DNA of 64,000 nt from Burkholderiaceae bacterium. GTDB taxonomy: Bacteria; Pseudomonadota; Gammaproteobacteria; Burkholderiales; Burkholderiaceae. The DNA lies in NCBI GenBank assembly GCA_947448695.1, contig CANFOL010000010.1, forward strand, positions 1 through 64,000. Direction: 5' to 3'. The notes beneath the pieces were generated by a model that was given only the letters and a program-made list of their open reading frames with translations, had not been told where the DNA came from and did no database searches. A program made the position numbers and the translations under genes. This document shows positions 52,908 to 64,000 of this stretch, one piece after another (position 1 is the stretch's first letter; every line of letters begins with the position of its first letter).

Positions 52908-55433
52908 TTAATGAACAACTCGTTCAGCACCACCAGTTTCTACCAAAATCATAGGTCCTTCATGAGGTGGGGAAGATGGTTTTGGTTCACGGGGAACATG
53001 CAATTGTTTTGGTTGAGCTTCAATTTGACGAAGCACTTCTTGATGTCGTTCTGGATTGGTATCCACCCAGACCAAACCAACATGAGATAAGACAGCCTCT
53101 AGCGGTTCACGATTTAAAGCTTGCATGGAAACGGTTGGTAATGCAACGGGAACTTTAGGAACATGAACAGGTGCAATAGTTGGTTGCGAAACTGCCGCAG
53201 TCATAGACGCAGACGTTGAAGGCTCAGCATGGTTTGTAGATACTGAACTGATCACCAAAGGAGTTGAACTCTCTTGAGTGACTGAGTTAGTGCTCGTATC
53301 AGTCATTTGTTCAATCAAAACAAGCTGTTCAGATGTTTCAGAAGTTTTATCGTTACGGTCTGAGCGATCTTTATTGCGATTGCGATTACGACGATTCCGT
53401 GAACGACGTTTTTCTTCGCTACCTTCCTTAGATTCTGGGGACACCTGCGTAGGCTCTGTTTGATTCAGTAAAGTTGTCTCAGTCAATTTTTCTTGTTCTG
53501 GACGTTGGTTACGACCGCGTCTTTGTTTCTGCGCTTGATTGGTCTCAGTCGGAGAAGTACTTGAGCTTGCGTCTACTGGATTTTCAAGATTTCTTGGTTG
53601 AGCATCTTGTTGGCGTTGCTGATCAGGGCGTCCACGTCGTTGAGGTTGCCTACGAGCAGGGCGAGATGTAGGTTGTGGAGTTGTCACCACAACCGGCTCA
53701 GGTGTAGCAGGAGTCCCAGCAAAGATGCGTTTAATAAAGCTCATAAAGCCCATCGTTTGATTAGGATTTGTCGGTGCTTGTACTTTTGCTTGTTCAGCGC
53801 GTTGATTGATCGGCGCTGGCTGACTTGGAGTGATGCCACGAACTGCAGCAACTTGACGAGGTTTAATTTCCTCAGCTCGTTTACTAACAATCGTATCTTC
53901 TTCCATCTCTTTTGCCACTTCTTCAGCGATTGCATAGCTTGCTTTATTTTGATCCAATCTTGGATCATCATGACGCAATCTTTCGAGCTTATAGTGGGGA
54001 GTTTCTAAGTATTTATTCGGAATTAATAGAACATTTACTTTTGAACGAGTTTCAATTTTGATCACTTCTGAACGTTTTTCATTCAATAAGAAGGCTGCAA
54101 CATCTACCGGTACTTGGCAGTGAATTGCGGCAGTATTTTCTTTCATACTTTCTTCTTGAATAATCCGTAATACTTGCAGTGCTGAGGACTCTGTATCGCG
54201 GATATGACCCGTACCAGTACAACGTGGGCAAGTAATATGACTACCCTCTGATAAAGCCGGTCGCAGACGTTGACGAGAAAGTTCCATCAAGCCAAATTTA
54301 GAAATTTTTCCAGTTTGAACGCGGGCACGATCATGTCTGAGAGAATCCTTAATGCGATTTTCAACATCTTTTTGGCTCTTTGCGGACTCCATATCAATGA
54401 AGTCAATCACAATCAGTCCACCTAAGTCGCGAAGACGCATTTGACGAGCAATTTCATCAGCTGCTTCTAAGTTGGTTCTAGTTGCTGTTTCTTCGATATC
54501 TGAACCACGAGTTGCACGTGCTGAGTTGACGTCTACAGAAACTAAAGCCTCGGTATGGTCAATAACGATTGCTCCACCAGATGGCAGATTAACCGTCCTA
54601 GAGTAGGCAGTCTCAATCTGATGCTCGATTTGGAAACGCGAAAAGAGAGGAACATCCTCATGGTAGCGTTTGACCTTTGGCATATTGTCAGGCATTACTA
54701 CTGACATAAATGCTTGGGCTTGTTCGAAAATATCATCGGTATCGATGAGGATTTCACCGATATCTGGTTGGAAATAATCGCGAATCGCACGAATAACGAG
54801 GCTTGATTCAAGATAAATCAACAGAGGCGCTTGATTTGACTTAGCTGCTGAGTCAATTGCTGACCATAGTTGCATGAGATAACTTAAATCCCATTGCAAC
54901 TCTTCCGTATCACGACCGATACCAGCGGTTCTAGCAATAATGCTCATACCATCTGGAATTTCTAGCCCAGCCATTGCTTCACGAAGTTCTTGGCGATCTT
55001 CACCTTCGATACGTCGAGAAACGCCACCCCCTCGAGGATTATTAGGCATCAATACTAAATAGCGACCAGCTAAAGAAATGAAACTTGTTAAAGCAGCACC
55101 CTTATTACCACGTTCTTCTTTTTCCACTTGAACAATGATTTCTTGACCCTCTTTTAGAGCGTCCTTAATCGTTGCCTTTTTAACATCAATTCCCTCAACG
55201 AAATAAGAGCGTGAAATTTCTTTAAAAGGTAAAAAACCATGGCGTTCTTCACCATAATTCACAAAACAAGCTTCTAGTGAAGGCTCAATTCGGGTAATGA
55301 CACCTTTATAGATGTTGCCCTTTTTTTGTTCACGGCCTGCAGCTTCGATATCGAGATCGACTAATTTTTGTCCATCGACAATCGCAACGCGCAATTCTTC
55401 TTGTTGGGTTGCGTTAAATAACATTCTTTTCAT
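52908..55433 (-). CDS. rne: Ribonuclease E
   Basis: [86 protein letters not shown]; Arg/Pro-rich C-terminal half. Confidence 0.97.
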   Translation of the reverse strand: MKRMLFNATQQEELRVAIVDGQKLVDLDIEAAGREQKKGNIYKGVITRIEPSLEACFVNYGEERHGFLPFKEISRSYFVEGIDVKKATIKDALKEGQEIIVQVEKEERGNKGAALTSFISLAGRYLVLMPNNPRGGGVSRRIEGEDRQELREAMAGLEIPDGMSIIARTAGIGRDTEELQWDLSYLMQLWSAIDSAAKSNQAPLLIYLESSLVIRAIRDYFQPDIGEILIDTDDIFEQAQAFMSVVMPDNMPKVKRYHEDVPLFSRFQIEHQIETAYSRTVNLPSGGAIVIDHTEALVSVDVNSARATRGSDIEETATRTNLEAADEIARQMRLRDLGGLIVIDFIDMESAKSQKDVENRIKDSLRHDRARVQTGKISKFGLMELSRQRLRPALSEGSHITCPRCTGTGHIRDTESSALQVLRIIQEESMKENTAAIHCQVPVDVAAFLLNEKRSEVIKIETRSKVNVLLIPNKYLETPHYKLERLRHDDPRLDQNKASYAIAEEVAKEMEEDTIVSKRAEEIKPRQVAAVRGITPSQPAPINQRAEQAKVQAPTNPNQTMGFMSFIKRIFAGTPATPEPVVVTTPQPTSRPARRQPQRRGRPDQQRQQDAQPRNLENPVDASSSTSPTETNQAQKQRRGRNQRPEQEKLTETTLLNQTEPTQVSPESKEGSEEKRRSRNRRNRNRNKDRSDRNDKTSETSEQLVLIEQMTDTSTNSVTQESSTPLVISSVSTNHAEPSTSASMTAAVSQPTIAPVHVPKVPVALPTVSMQALNREPLEAVLSHVGLVWVDTNPERHQEVLRQIEAQPKQLHVPREPKPSSPPHEGPMILVETGGAERVVH

Positions 55434-55884
55434 AACAGTTTCCTTTTCAGAAAGCTATATAGCAAAAGAAGATTCAACAGGGCGAAGATACGGTAACCGG
55501 AAGGTTTACTAGATGGATATGAAACCCATATCCAAAAACCTTTTATATTTAATAACTTATATCTTATTAAACTAACTACTTCGCATGCTCGCTAGGACTT
55601 AAAGGCCACTTGGCGTTCACAAAAATATCTGTCAAACTTACACTTATGCTCTACAAGAGCTTTCAATTTCTGCTCCTCATTTCAACAAGGGGGGAGCTAC
55701 CTTGGGGAAAATGCCTTCCCTAGCTATAATTAGTGCAATTACAGTAAAAAACAGTTGGAAATATTCTGATTTGGATTCGTCGCAACCGTAGTTTTTTGAT
55801 GCACTAGTGCCGATTATATTGCAAAGTCATTGTTTTTAGTAAAACTCCCACATATATATACAAAATAATTTATAAAGTCTCTTC

Positions 55885-56853
55885 ATGTCTGAATCTAGCG
55901 TTAGTCAAATTACCATTTCAGAGGAAGAAGAGGGGCAAAGATTAGACAATTTTCTGCTTAAATGGGCAAAAGGGGTTCCTAAAAGCCACATTTATCGGAT
56001 TATTCGATCAGGTGAAGTACGGGTAAACAAGAAAAGGGCAACCGTTACGACTCGAATTGCTGTGGGGGATGTGTTACGTATACCCCCTATTAGAGTTTCA
56101 TATCGTGAAGATATTTCTCAAGATGTAAAAATTGCCTATTCGGCTAAAAAGATCTCCGAGGAGATGCCGATATTATTTGAGGATGCCCATTTATTAATTG
56201 TCAATAAACCCTCAGGTTTAGCGGTGCATGGTGGTTCGGGGGTATCTTTGGGATTAATAGAAGCTTTACGAATGGCTCGACCGGAGTTGAAATTTCTAGA
56301 ATTAGTTCATCGCTTAGATCGAGATACCTCCGGGGTGCTCATTTTAGCGAAAAAAAGGAGTGCATTAACCGCCATGCATGAGGAAATCCGTGAAGGTCGG
56401 GTAGATAAGAGATATATATTAGTGGCACATGGTCAATTTAAAGGTGGACAGGGGCATGTTTCTTTGAAATTCCCGCTACACAAATACTTATTGCCAAATG
56501 GTGAACGACGAGTTCGAGTTGACCAGGGTGGGCAGGAGAGTTATACCATCATCAAACAACTCGGAGCCTCACATCAGGGTCAGTGTTTTGTTGCTGAGGC
56601 GATTCTTAAAACAGGAAGAACCCATCAAATTAGGGTCCATTTGCAGCATATTGAGCACCCCATTCTTGGTGATGATAAGTATGGAAATTCTGAGCTTGAT
56701 AAAAAAATTAATGTCAAACGACTAATGCTTCATGCATTTCGTTTAGTCTTTACACATCCATCTTCCAAAGAAAAAATTCAAATACAGGCTCCTTTACCTG
56801 GAGGGTTTTCGATTGATCCATTGGGAGATACTCAAGAGGTAGTTAAGATATGA
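55885..56853 (+). CDS. rluC: Ribosomal large subunit pseudouridine synthase C
   Basis: GQRLDNFLLKWAKGVPKSHIYRIIRSGEVRVNKKR...LVHRLDRDTSGVLILAKKRSAL; divergent from rne. Confidence 0.95.
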   Translation: MSESSVSQITISEEEEGQRLDNFLLKWAKGVPKSHIYRIIRSGEVRVNKKRATVTTRIAVGDVLRIPPIRVSYREDISQDVKIAYSAKKISEEMPILFEDAHLLIVNKPSGLAVHGGSGVSLGLIEALRMARPELKFLELVHRLDRDTSGVLILAKKRSALTAMHEEIREGRVDKRYILVAHGQFKGGQGHVSLKFPLHKYLLPNGERRVRVDQGGQESYTIIKQLGASHQGQCFVAEAILKTGRTHQIRVHLQHIEHPILGDDKYGNSELDKKINVKRLMLHAFRLVFTHPSSKEKIQIQAPLPGGFSIDPLGDTQEVVKI

Positions 56854-57509
56854 AGACAGCAAATTTACGGTATGAAATGATTGTTTGGGATTGGGATGGA
56901 ACGATCATGAATTCCACGCCAACGATTGTAGAGTGTATGCAAAAAGCCTGCGCAGATTTAGATTTAGAAATACCTACGGATGCCCAAGCGAGCCACGTGA
57001 TTGGACTCGGATTGCAGGAATCGATTCAGATGATCTTGCCCAATTTACATCCAGGAGATTACCCCTTAGTTTTAGAGCGTTTTCGTCATTACTATCTCAG
57101 TCAAGATCATGAATTAATTTTGTTTCACGGGATTCGAGAATTACTCGAGGATTTAAAAATGAAAGGTCATTTATTGGCAGTTGCAACAGGTAAGCCTCGT
57201 CATGGACTGGATCGGACTTTGCGTTTTCATGGGTTAGAGGGGTTTTTTCATGATACCAAGACAGCAGACCAAACACGTGCAAAACCTCATCCTCAAATGC
57301 TGCTCGAACTCCTCGATAAGTGGGGTACGCCGCCTCATAAAGTACTCATGATTGGTGATACAACACATGATTTGAAAATGGCTAAAAACGCAGGCGTTGA
57401 TGCAATTGCAGTTGCTTATGGTGCTCACCCGAAAGAAGAGCTTTTAGTACATTCACCAATTGCATGCGTTGATTATGTAACAGAATTAAGAGACATACTG
57501 TTCAGTTAA
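56850..57509 (+). CDS. HAD-family hydrolase (phosphoglycolate phosphatase-like)
   Basis: YEMIVWDWDGTIMNSTPTIVECMQKAC...AVATGKPRHGLDRTLRFHGLEGFF...MIGDTTHDLKMAKNAGVDAIAVAYGAH. Confidence 0.92.
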   Translation: MKTANLRYEMIVWDWDGTIMNSTPTIVECMQKACADLDLEIPTDAQASHVIGLGLQESIQMILPNLHPGDYPLVLERFRHYYLSQDHELILFHGIRELLEDLKMKGHLLAVATGKPRHGLDRTLRFHGLEGFFHDTKTADQTRAKPHPQMLLELLDKWGTPPHKVLMIGDTTHDLKMAKNAGVDAIAVAYGAHPKEELLVHSPIACVDYVTELRDILFS

Positions 57510-57537
57510 AGTATCAAAAAAATGAAAAGGAAAGTAT

Positions 57538-58476
57538 ATGAGTGAAGAGACAACTTGGGAAAAGCAAGCATTAGAAAGCTTGCTAAATGAAAACTTAAAA
57601 GATAAGCGAATTGAAAGACGGTGGAAGACAATCTGGCGTGTGATTTGGTTAGGATTATTTTTGTTTGCACTATATTCTTTTTTTAATCCATTCAAAAATA
57701 AATCCAGTAACGTTCTTGGTAAACACACTGCTTTAGTCAATATTCAAGGTGAGATAGCGAGCAATACCCCAGCTAATGCGGGAGATATCAATGCAGCCCT
57801 TCAGGCTGCTTTTGAAAATCCAGATAGTGTTGGAGTTATTGTCAAGATTAATAGTCCGGGTGGTTCCCCAGTTCAAGCTGGCATGATTCACGATGAAATA
57901 TTGCGTTTAAGAAAAGAGCATCCTAAAAAACATTTGTATGTTGTAGTAGAGGATATATGTGCATCTGGTGGTTATTACATTGCTGTTGCTGCAGAAAAAA
58001 TTTATGTTGATAAAGCAAGTTTGATTGGCTCCATTGGGGTCATTATGAGTGGTTTTGGATTTAATGGTCTGATGGATAAATTAGGCGTTGAACGACGGGT
58101 TATCACCGCGGGTGAAAACAAAGACATGATGGATCCATTCGTAAAACAAGATCCTAAAAACCGTGAAATATTACAGACCATGATCAATGAGATACATCAA
58201 CAGTTTATTGAGGTCGTCAAAAAGGGGCGTGGGGATCGATTAAAACCAAATAGTGATTTGTTTACGGGGATGGTATGGAATGGTGCGCGCAGTATTGAGA
58301 TTGGAATTGCAGATGAGATCGGTACGATGGATTTTGTGGCTAAAGATGTGATTGGTCAAAAAGACATGATTGATTATTCACAAACCGAAAATGTCGCTGA
58401 GCGCATTGCCAAACGATTTGGTGCCTCATTTGGAACCGCTTTTGCGCAGGCGATGCAAATGATGTCGATTAAGTAA
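57538..58476 (+). CDS. S49 (SppA-like) signal peptide peptidase
   Basis: ALVNIQGEIASNTPANAGDINAALQAAFENPDSVGVIVKINSPGGSPVQAGMIHDEI...VEDICASGGYYIAVAAEKIYVDKASLIGSIGVI. Confidence 0.94.
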   Translation: MSEETTWEKQALESLLNENLKDKRIERRWKTIWRVIWLGLFLFALYSFFNPFKNKSSNVLGKHTALVNIQGEIASNTPANAGDINAALQAAFENPDSVGVIVKINSPGGSPVQAGMIHDEILRLRKEHPKKHLYVVVEDICASGGYYIAVAAEKIYVDKASLIGSIGVIMSGFGFNGLMDKLGVERRVITAGENKDMMDPFVKQDPKNREILQTMINEIHQQFIEVVKKGRGDRLKPNSDLFTGMVWNGARSIEIGIADEIGTMDFVAKDVIGQKDMIDYSQTENVAERIAKRFGASFGTAFAQAMQMMSIK

Positions 58477-59232
58477 TTAGGCTTGTAAAACAAAAACAGC
58501 TGGGCGGCGATCGAAATCTTGTGGTAATTGGGGAGATTTAGAGAGAACTAATTTTTTCCAATCCTCGATAGAGTGTCGAGTGACTTGTTCACTGTCAAGC
58601 GTTAAGTCAATTGCTATGCAAAGTTGTGTCTGCGAGTGTAAAAATTCTGTTAGGCTCAGTAGCATGGATGAATTTCGATAGGGTGTTTCAATCCAAAGGT
58701 GGGCAGAATGATTCACTTTCGAATCTTGTTCGATAGACTTGAGTTTCTTTTGACGATCAGGACCCTTAATTGGTAAGTATCCATGAAAAGAAAAATGTTG
58801 ACCACTCATTCCCGAGGCCATTAAAGCCAGCATTAATGAATTAGGGCCCGTCAGTGGTCGCACTTGAATCCCTAGTTGATGGGCTAGTGCAACGATTTCT
58901 GTTCCTGGATCAGCGATTGCCGGCAGTCCTGCTTCCGACATCAAACCCATATTATGACCTTGTAGTAAGGGTGTAATTAATTCTTTTGGGGAGACCTCGG
59001 AGCTCGGGCCTCGCCACTGCGTCATTTTGATTTCTTGAATAGGAATACGTAAAGGGGTAATTTTATGAACTGCACCTAAAAACGAGCGGGCGGTTTTGGC
59101 ATTCTCAACAATCCAGCAATCTAATTGTGCAGCGGTTTGAGCTACAAGCGGTGGGATAACTTGTGCGATTTGCAAATCACGATTCTCTTCACCAAGCGTA
59201 TTGGGTACTAAAAAGAGTTGACCTTTTTTCAT
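58477..59232 (-). CDS. Tetrapyrrole-methylase-family SAM-dependent methyltransferase (RsmI-like, short form)
   Basis: QLFLVPNTLGEENRDL...GLMSEAGLPAIADPGTEIVALAHQLGIQVRPLTGPNSLMLALMASGMSGQHFSFHGYLP. Confidence 0.88.
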   Translation of the reverse strand: MKKGQLFLVPNTLGEENRDLQIAQVIPPLVAQTAAQLDCWIVENAKTARSFLGAVHKITPLRIPIQEIKMTQWRGPSSEVSPKELITPLLQGHNMGLMSEAGLPAIADPGTEIVALAHQLGIQVRPLTGPNSLMLALMASGMSGQHFSFHGYLPIKGPDRQKKLKSIEQDSKVNHSAHLWIETPYRNSSMLLSLTEFLHSQTQLCIAIDLTLDSEQVTRHSIEDWKKLVLSKSPQLPQDFDRRPAVFVLQA

Positions 59233-59846
59233 AAAGTTGACTTCATCGCTGGCTTGGAAGCTGGCATTGAATAACCAATTGATCTTAAAAGTCCTGAAAG
59301 TGCGATCAGAGGTAAACCAATTAATGCAGTTGGATCATCGCTTTTAATTTTAGATAATAAGCTGATTCCTAGACCCTCTGATTTAGCGCTTCCAGCACAG
59401 TCATAGGGTTGTTCTGTATGTAGATAATTTTCTAGAGTAGCGTCATCTAAATCATGAAAACTAACTTCGGTAGGAATTGATAAATAGATTGAGCGGTCAG
59501 TTTGAATATGCATTAAACATAAACCAGTTTTAAAAACGACGGTTTTGCCTTGCATCATTTTGAGTTGTGCTAAAGCTTTTTCGTGAGTTCCTGGTTTACC
59601 GATGGCATGACCATTGAAGTCAGCTACTTGATCAGAGGCGATAATCCAAGCATTTGGATGATTTTGTGCAATTGCGGCTGCTTTTTGACGAGAAAGACGC
59701 TCAATGAGTTCATCCGTAGATTCCTGAGCAAGCTGAGATTCATCAATTTTTGGAGAAATACATATAAAAGGAATATGTAAGCGCTCTAATAATTCTTTTC
59801 GATATACCGAAGAAGAGGCTAGAATAAGTGGTGGTTGATCTTTCAT
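59229..59846 (-). CDS. Maf-family nucleotide pyrophosphatase
   Basis: LILASSSVYRKELLERLHIPF...IASDQVADFNGHAIGKPGTHEKALAQLKMMQGKTVVFKTGLCL. Confidence 0.92.
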   Translation of the reverse strand: MKDQPPLILASSSVYRKELLERLHIPFICISPKIDESQLAQESTDELIERLSRQKAAAIAQNHPNAWIIASDQVADFNGHAIGKPGTHEKALAQLKMMQGKTVVFKTGLCLMHIQTDRSIYLSIPTEVSFHDLDDATLENYLHTEQPYDCAGSAKSEGLGISLLSKIKSDDPTALIGLPLIALSGLLRSIGYSMPASKPAMKSTL

Positions 59847-59866
59847 CGGATTCTTAAGAAAAAATA

Positions 59867-60478
59867 ATGACTCAAAAAAATATGCCAGTTAAAGAATTAA
59901 ACGCAAGTTTATCTTCCCTTTCTCAAGTTGATTTTAAGTCAGGTCAATTAGTACATGGTAAAGGTTTTTTGAAATTGACTGAATTACCTCGGATTGTTGA
60001 CGAAATAAAAAAGCGGTTTGCAGAATATGAATTTTCTGAGCAAGGTCTGATGTGGGAGCTACATTCTTGGATTGATGAATTACCTGGGGGAGGTCAGCTG
60101 TATCGAATTCAACTGATTTTGGACTTGGCATACCCTCTTGAGTGTCAGCGATGTTTGCAGGCTTTTTCAGATGAATTGCATATAGATTCGCAATTTGTCA
60201 TGAAAGAATCATTAGAGGAGGTGGATAATTTCCCGCTTGATAATGATGATGAAGATGCGTTGTTAACTAGTCATCAATTTCAGTTACTTGAACTAATTGA
60301 AGATGAAATTTTGCTTAATCTACCATTAATACCGAAGCATCCGCCTGAAGTATGTGACTCCAAAATGATTTATATTCCAGGCATTGCTCCTAGTAGGGAG
60401 GGAAATGTCCGTCACGAAGAAGAAAATGAACCTAAAAATCCATTTGCAAGCCTCAAAAAGCTGAAATTTGATGCTTAA
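59867..60478 (+). CDS. YceD/DUF177-family protein
   Basis: YPLECQRCLQAFSDELHIDSQFVM...LIEDEILLNLPLIPKHPPEVC; immediately upstream of rpmF. Confidence 0.9.
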   Translation: MTQKNMPVKELNASLSSLSQVDFKSGQLVHGKGFLKLTELPRIVDEIKKRFAEYEFSEQGLMWELHSWIDELPGGGQLYRIQLILDLAYPLECQRCLQAFSDELHIDSQFVMKESLEEVDNFPLDNDDEDALLTSHQFQLLELIEDEILLNLPLIPKHPPEVCDSKMIYIPGIAPSREGNVRHEEENEPKNPFASLKKLKFDA

Positions 60479-60546
60479 GGCTTAAAAGGATTAGATTTTT
60501 TAATAAATAAGTGTTAAAATTTTGGATTGTTTAGGAGTTAATAACT

Positions 60547-60726
60547 ATGGCCGTCCAACAGAATAAAAAATCCCCATCTAAGCGTGGCATGCATCGTGCC
60601 CATGACTTTTTAGTAGCGCCTTCATTGGCTATCGAGCCAACGACTGGTGAAGCGCATTTGCGCCATCACATTAGCCCAACTGGTTACTATCGTGGTCGCA
60701 AAGTAGTTAAGACTAAAAACGATTAA
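60547..60726 (+). CDS. rpmF: 50S ribosomal protein L32 (missing from ORF track because short)
   Basis: Translation [59 protein letters not shown]. Confidence 0.97.
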   Translation: MAVQQNKKSPSKRGMHRAHDFLVAPSLAIEPTTGEAHLRHHISPTGYYRGRKVVKTKND

Positions 60727-60832
60727 TTTGTTGCTGAACCTTTTCGGGTTTGAACTCATTAATGGATTCTCCTAAAGAATTCATATGCATCGTAAGTCGA
60801 CGTGAGTCGTCTTATTTTCATTAATTCTCGAT

Positions 60833-61906
60833 ATGACAATTACTATTTCCGTTGATGTAATGGGTGGTGATCATGGCATATCGGTCACCGTTCCAGCTTG
60901 CTTAGATCTATTAAAAGATTTTGAAGACACCCAAGTGATTCTAGTTGGGGATGAGGCTGCTATACAAAAAGCCCTCAGACAAGTTTCCGCAGAACAAAAA
61001 AATCGAATCAAAGTAGTTTCAGCGACTGAGGTGATTAGTAGTGACGACTCGATTGAAGTTGCGCTTCGTCGCAAAAAAGACTCATCGATGCGCGTTGCTA
61101 TTGAGCAGGTGAAGGATCTGCATGCAGATGCGACCGTTTCTGCAGGCAATACGGGGGCTCTCATGGCGATATCCAGATACTTACTGAAGACTCTTAAAGG
61201 CATTGATCGACCCGCGATTGCTACAAGAATGCCAAATCAAAAAGGAACTGGAACTACTGTTCTAGATTTGGGGGCAAATTCTGATTGTGAAGCGATTCAT
61301 TTATTGCAATTTGCGCAAATGGCAAATGTCATGGTACGGGTGATTGATAACAAACCAAGTCCGACGATTGGATTATTAAATATTGGTGAAGAAGTTATTA
61401 AAGGTAATGAAGTTGTTAAACAGGCAGGTGAGTTATTACGACAAAGTCAGCTCAATTTTTACGGGAACGTAGAGGGTAACGATATTTTCAAAGGAACTAC
61501 AGATGTTGTGGTTTGCGATGGTTTTGTTGGAAATGTTGCTTTAAAAACCAGTGAAGGTTTAGCGAGTATGATTTCACAAATGATCAAAGAAGAGTTTAGT
61601 CGCTCCTTATTAACGAAATTTTTAGCTTTTTTAGTATTGCCGATTTTATTAAGGTTTCGTAAACGTGTAGACCACAGAGCCTATAACGGTGCGATGTTGT
61701 TAGGGTTAAAAGGTCTAGTGATTAAAAGTCATGGCTCAGCCGATAAGTATGCTTTTTATGTGGCATTAGTTCGAGCCTATGAAGCAGCTAAAAATAAAAT
61801 GGTAGAAAATATTGAACTAGCATTTGAACATGCTCAAATTCAATCGACAACTATACCAAAAGTAGTTCTTTCATCATCTTTAGAAAATGTCGAGATAAAA
61901 TCTTAA
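60833..61906 (+). CDS. plsX: Phosphate acyltransferase PlsX
   Basis: [23 protein letters not shown]...[34 protein letters not shown]. Confidence 0.96.
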   Translation: MTITISVDVMGGDHGISVTVPACLDLLKDFEDTQVILVGDEAAIQKALRQVSAEQKNRIKVVSATEVISSDDSIEVALRRKKDSSMRVAIEQVKDLHADATVSAGNTGALMAISRYLLKTLKGIDRPAIATRMPNQKGTGTTVLDLGANSDCEAIHLLQFAQMANVMVRVIDNKPSPTIGLLNIGEEVIKGNEVVKQAGELLRQSQLNFYGNVEGNDIFKGTTDVVVCDGFVGNVALKTSEGLASMISQMIKEEFSRSLLTKFLAFLVLPILLRFRKRVDHRAYNGAMLLGLKGLVIKSHGSADKYAFYVALVRAYEAAKNKMVENIELAFEHAQIQSTTIPKVVLSSSLENVEIKS

Positions 61907-61909
61907 CCT

Positions 61910-62896
61910 ATGACAACATTTGCAAAGATTATTGGAACTGGTAGTTATTTACCGCAGAATAAGGTAACTAATGACGAGTTAGCTAAGCGACTTGAACTGC
62001 AGGGTATTGAAACCAGCGACGAGTGGATTTATTCCCGAAGTGGCATCAAGAACCGTTGTTTTGCCAGCCCTGATCAAATGACCAGTGATTTAGCTGTGCA
62101 TGCTGCCAAAGCAGCGATTGAGATGGCGCAGATTGATATACAAAGCATTGATTTGATTATTTTGGCGACATCCACTTCCGACCATTTAGGTGGATTTCCG
62201 AGTACTGCGTGCGTTGTTCAAGATAAATTAGGCATCAAAAATCATTGTGCTGCTTTTGATGTTCAGGCGGTATGTTCTGGATTTATTTATGGACTTAATT
62301 TAGCTGATGCGCTCATTCGTTCAGGCACGAACAAGCGAGTCTTAATCATTGGTGCCGAAGTTTTTTCAAGAATATTAAATTTTCAAGATCGTACCACTTG
62401 TGTTTTGTTTGGTGATGGCGCTGGAGCGGTGTTGCTTGAAGCCAGTAATGAACCAGGCATATTAAGTAGTGCTTTACATGCAGATGGTGCTTACCGAGAT
62501 ATTTTATGTGTACCAGGCAATACGAATGCTGGTGGATTAGTAGGTTCGGCATTTTTAAAGATGGATGGACAGGCTGTTTTTAAGTTGGCGGTTAAAGTGC
62601 TTGAGCAAGTGGCGATAGAGGTTTTAGAGAAAGCCCAATTAACATCTTCTCAAATTGATTGGTTAATTCCTCATCAAGCCAATATTCGTATTATGGAAGT
62701 TACGGCCAAAAAACTAGGAATTTCGCTTGATCAGGTGATTGTCACTTTGGTAGAACAAGGAAATACTTCAGCTGCCTCTATTCCATTAGCCTTGGATGCG
62801 GGCGTTCGAAGTGGCAAAATTAAACGTGGTCATCATTTATTATTAGAGGGTGTGGGAGGTGGATTTACTTGGGGTGCTGCTTGCATTCGGTTTTAG
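61910..62896 (+). CDS. fabH: Beta-ketoacyl-ACP synthase III
   Basis: [22 protein letters not shown]...[20 protein letters not shown]...[19 protein letters not shown]. Confidence 0.97.
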   Translation: MTTFAKIIGTGSYLPQNKVTNDELAKRLELQGIETSDEWIYSRSGIKNRCFASPDQMTSDLAVHAAKAAIEMAQIDIQSIDLIILATSTSDHLGGFPSTACVVQDKLGIKNHCAAFDVQAVCSGFIYGLNLADALIRSGTNKRVLIIGAEVFSRILNFQDRTTCVLFGDGAGAVLLEASNEPGILSSALHADGAYRDILCVPGNTNAGGLVGSAFLKMDGQAVFKLAVKVLEQVAIEVLEKAQLTSSQIDWLIPHQANIRIMEVTAKKLGISLDQVIVTLVEQGNTSAASIPLALDAGVRSGKIKRGHHLLLEGVGGGFTWGAACIRF

Positions 62897-62923
62897 GGTA
62901 AATTACTAATAAAATAGATACTT

Positions 62924-63868
62924 ATGAATAAAAAAATTGCTTTTGTTTTTCCTGGGCAAGGATCCCAATCTGTTGGGATGTTGGATGCATTTGGTGCCGA
63001 TCAAGTTGTTGCTAGCACTCTCAAAGAGGCCAGTGATGCCATTGGGTATGACCTTGCACAAATGATTCATGCCGGGCCTCCTGAAACTTTGGCCTTAACT
63101 GAGAACACCCAGCCAGTAATGTTAACTAGTGCGATTGCTATTTATCGTGCTTGGTTAGCAGCAGGGGGGGCTGTCCCGAGTATGTTAGCGGGTCATAGCT
63201 TAGGTGAGTACACCGCCTACGTTGCAGCAGGTGCAATTAGATTTCATGATGCGGTACCACTTGTCCAATTTCGTGCAAAAGCCATGCAAGAAGCAGTTCC
63301 TGTTGGGGCTGGTAGCATGGCAGCAATTATTGGTATGGGTGATGCAGAAGTTATCGAATTATGTCGTGCTAGTCAGATTGTCACCGGTAAAATTGTTGAG
63401 GCTGTTAACTTTAATGCACCTAGTCAAGTAGTGATTGCTGGGGATAAAGAGGCGGTTGATGATGTTTGTTCTAAAGCTAAACCTGCTGGTGCCAAGTTAG
63501 TGGCACCATTAGCAGTATCTGCACCGTTTCATTCGAGTTTATTAAAACCTGCGGCTGACCAATTGCGTCATTATTTAAGTCAATTGACCATTACCCAACC
63601 TGGCATTGCCGTCGTAAATAATGTAGATGTTACCGTGATGGATGATCCTATTGGCATTAAAGATACTTTAATTCGTCAAGCATATTCCCCAGTCCGTTGG
63701 GTAGAGTCGATTCAGTACATGTCTAGTCAGGGAGTAACTCATATTGTGGAATGTGGTCCTGGAAAAGTGCTTGCTGGTATGGTAAAACGTATTAATTCAG
63801 ACTTAAAGATTTTTAATATTTTTGGTCCAGAAAGTATTTTCCAAGTCGCAGAAGAGTTAAATAAATAA
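62924..63868 (+). CDS. fabD: Malonyl-CoA:ACP transacylase
   Basis: [20 protein letters not shown]...[18 protein letters not shown]...[14 protein letters not shown]. Confidence 0.97.
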   Translation: MNKKIAFVFPGQGSQSVGMLDAFGADQVVASTLKEASDAIGYDLAQMIHAGPPETLALTENTQPVMLTSAIAIYRAWLAAGGAVPSMLAGHSLGEYTAYVAAGAIRFHDAVPLVQFRAKAMQEAVPVGAGSMAAIIGMGDAEVIELCRASQIVTGKIVEAVNFNAPSQVVIAGDKEAVDDVCSKAKPAGAKLVAPLAVSAPFHSSLLKPAADQLRHYLSQLTITQPGIAVVNNVDVTVMDDPIGIKDTLIRQAYSPVRWVESIQYMSSQGVTHIVECGPGKVLAGMVKRINSDLKIFNIFGPESIFQVAEELNK

Positions 63869-63869
63869 T

Positions 63870-64000
63870 ATGAATGTTCAATTACAAGGTAAGGTAGCAC
63901 TCGTCACCGGAGCATCGCGTGGTATCGGTCAAGCGATTGCATTACAGCTTGCAAAATCGGGTGCGACCGTCATTGGTACCTCAACTTCGGAGTCAGGTGC
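63870..64000 (+). CDS. fabG: 3-oxoacyl-ACP reductase, N-terminal part (truncated by right window edge)
   Basis: [44 protein letters not shown] open to the edge; follows fabD. Confidence 0.93.
   Translation, partial: MNVQLQGKVALVTGASRGIGQAIALQLAKSGATVIGTSTSESG

Noticed and set aside
53100-53700. Arg/Gln/Pro-rich low-complexity stretch in rne as a possible separate element
   Set aside because: Typical disordered C-terminal scaffold region of RNase E, in frame with the catalytic half.
53598-54008. 136-aa plus-strand ORF antisense to rne
   Set aside because: Shadow of the RNase E coding sequence.
1-64000. CRISPR array, phage or IS element
   Set aside because: No regularly spaced direct repeats with unique spacers, no transposase or integrase ORF and no terminal inverted repeats were recognised anywhere in the window.

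Overview
The window is a compact, AT-leaning betaproteobacterial chromosome segment. Gene order and protein content resemble Burkholderiaceae, plausibly Polynucleobacter-like; this taxonomic call is inference only. Most of it is conserved housekeeping: gyrA-serC-pheA-hisC-tyrA-aroA-cmk-rpsA-ihfB-lapAB; LPS heptose genes; an acyl-CoA synthetase/ETF/acyl-CoA dehydrogenase block; rpsP-rimM-trmD-rplS; orn, folA-thyA; moeA-mobA-moaA; rne/rluC; and rpmF-plsX-fabH-fabD-fabG. Accessory or less ordinary content: (i) the C-terminal part of an MBG/YDG-repeat adhesin with an exact 91-aa tandem duplication, followed by a secreted parvulin PPIase; (ii) a tmRNA gene (ssrA, tag ANDERFALAA) with a second, diverged copy of its 3' end about 0.7 kb downstream, flanking a lone RidA-like gene. 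This looks like an att-type integration scar; (iii) a HigBA-type and a VapBC-type toxin-antitoxin module, each with an inverted repeat near the start codon; (iv) a 3 x 14-bp tandem repeat in the rpsA leader. No CRISPR array, rRNA, tRNA or intact mobile element was seen. No clearly unprecedented multi-gene system was found; the tmRNA remnant/mini-island is the strongest unexplained structure.
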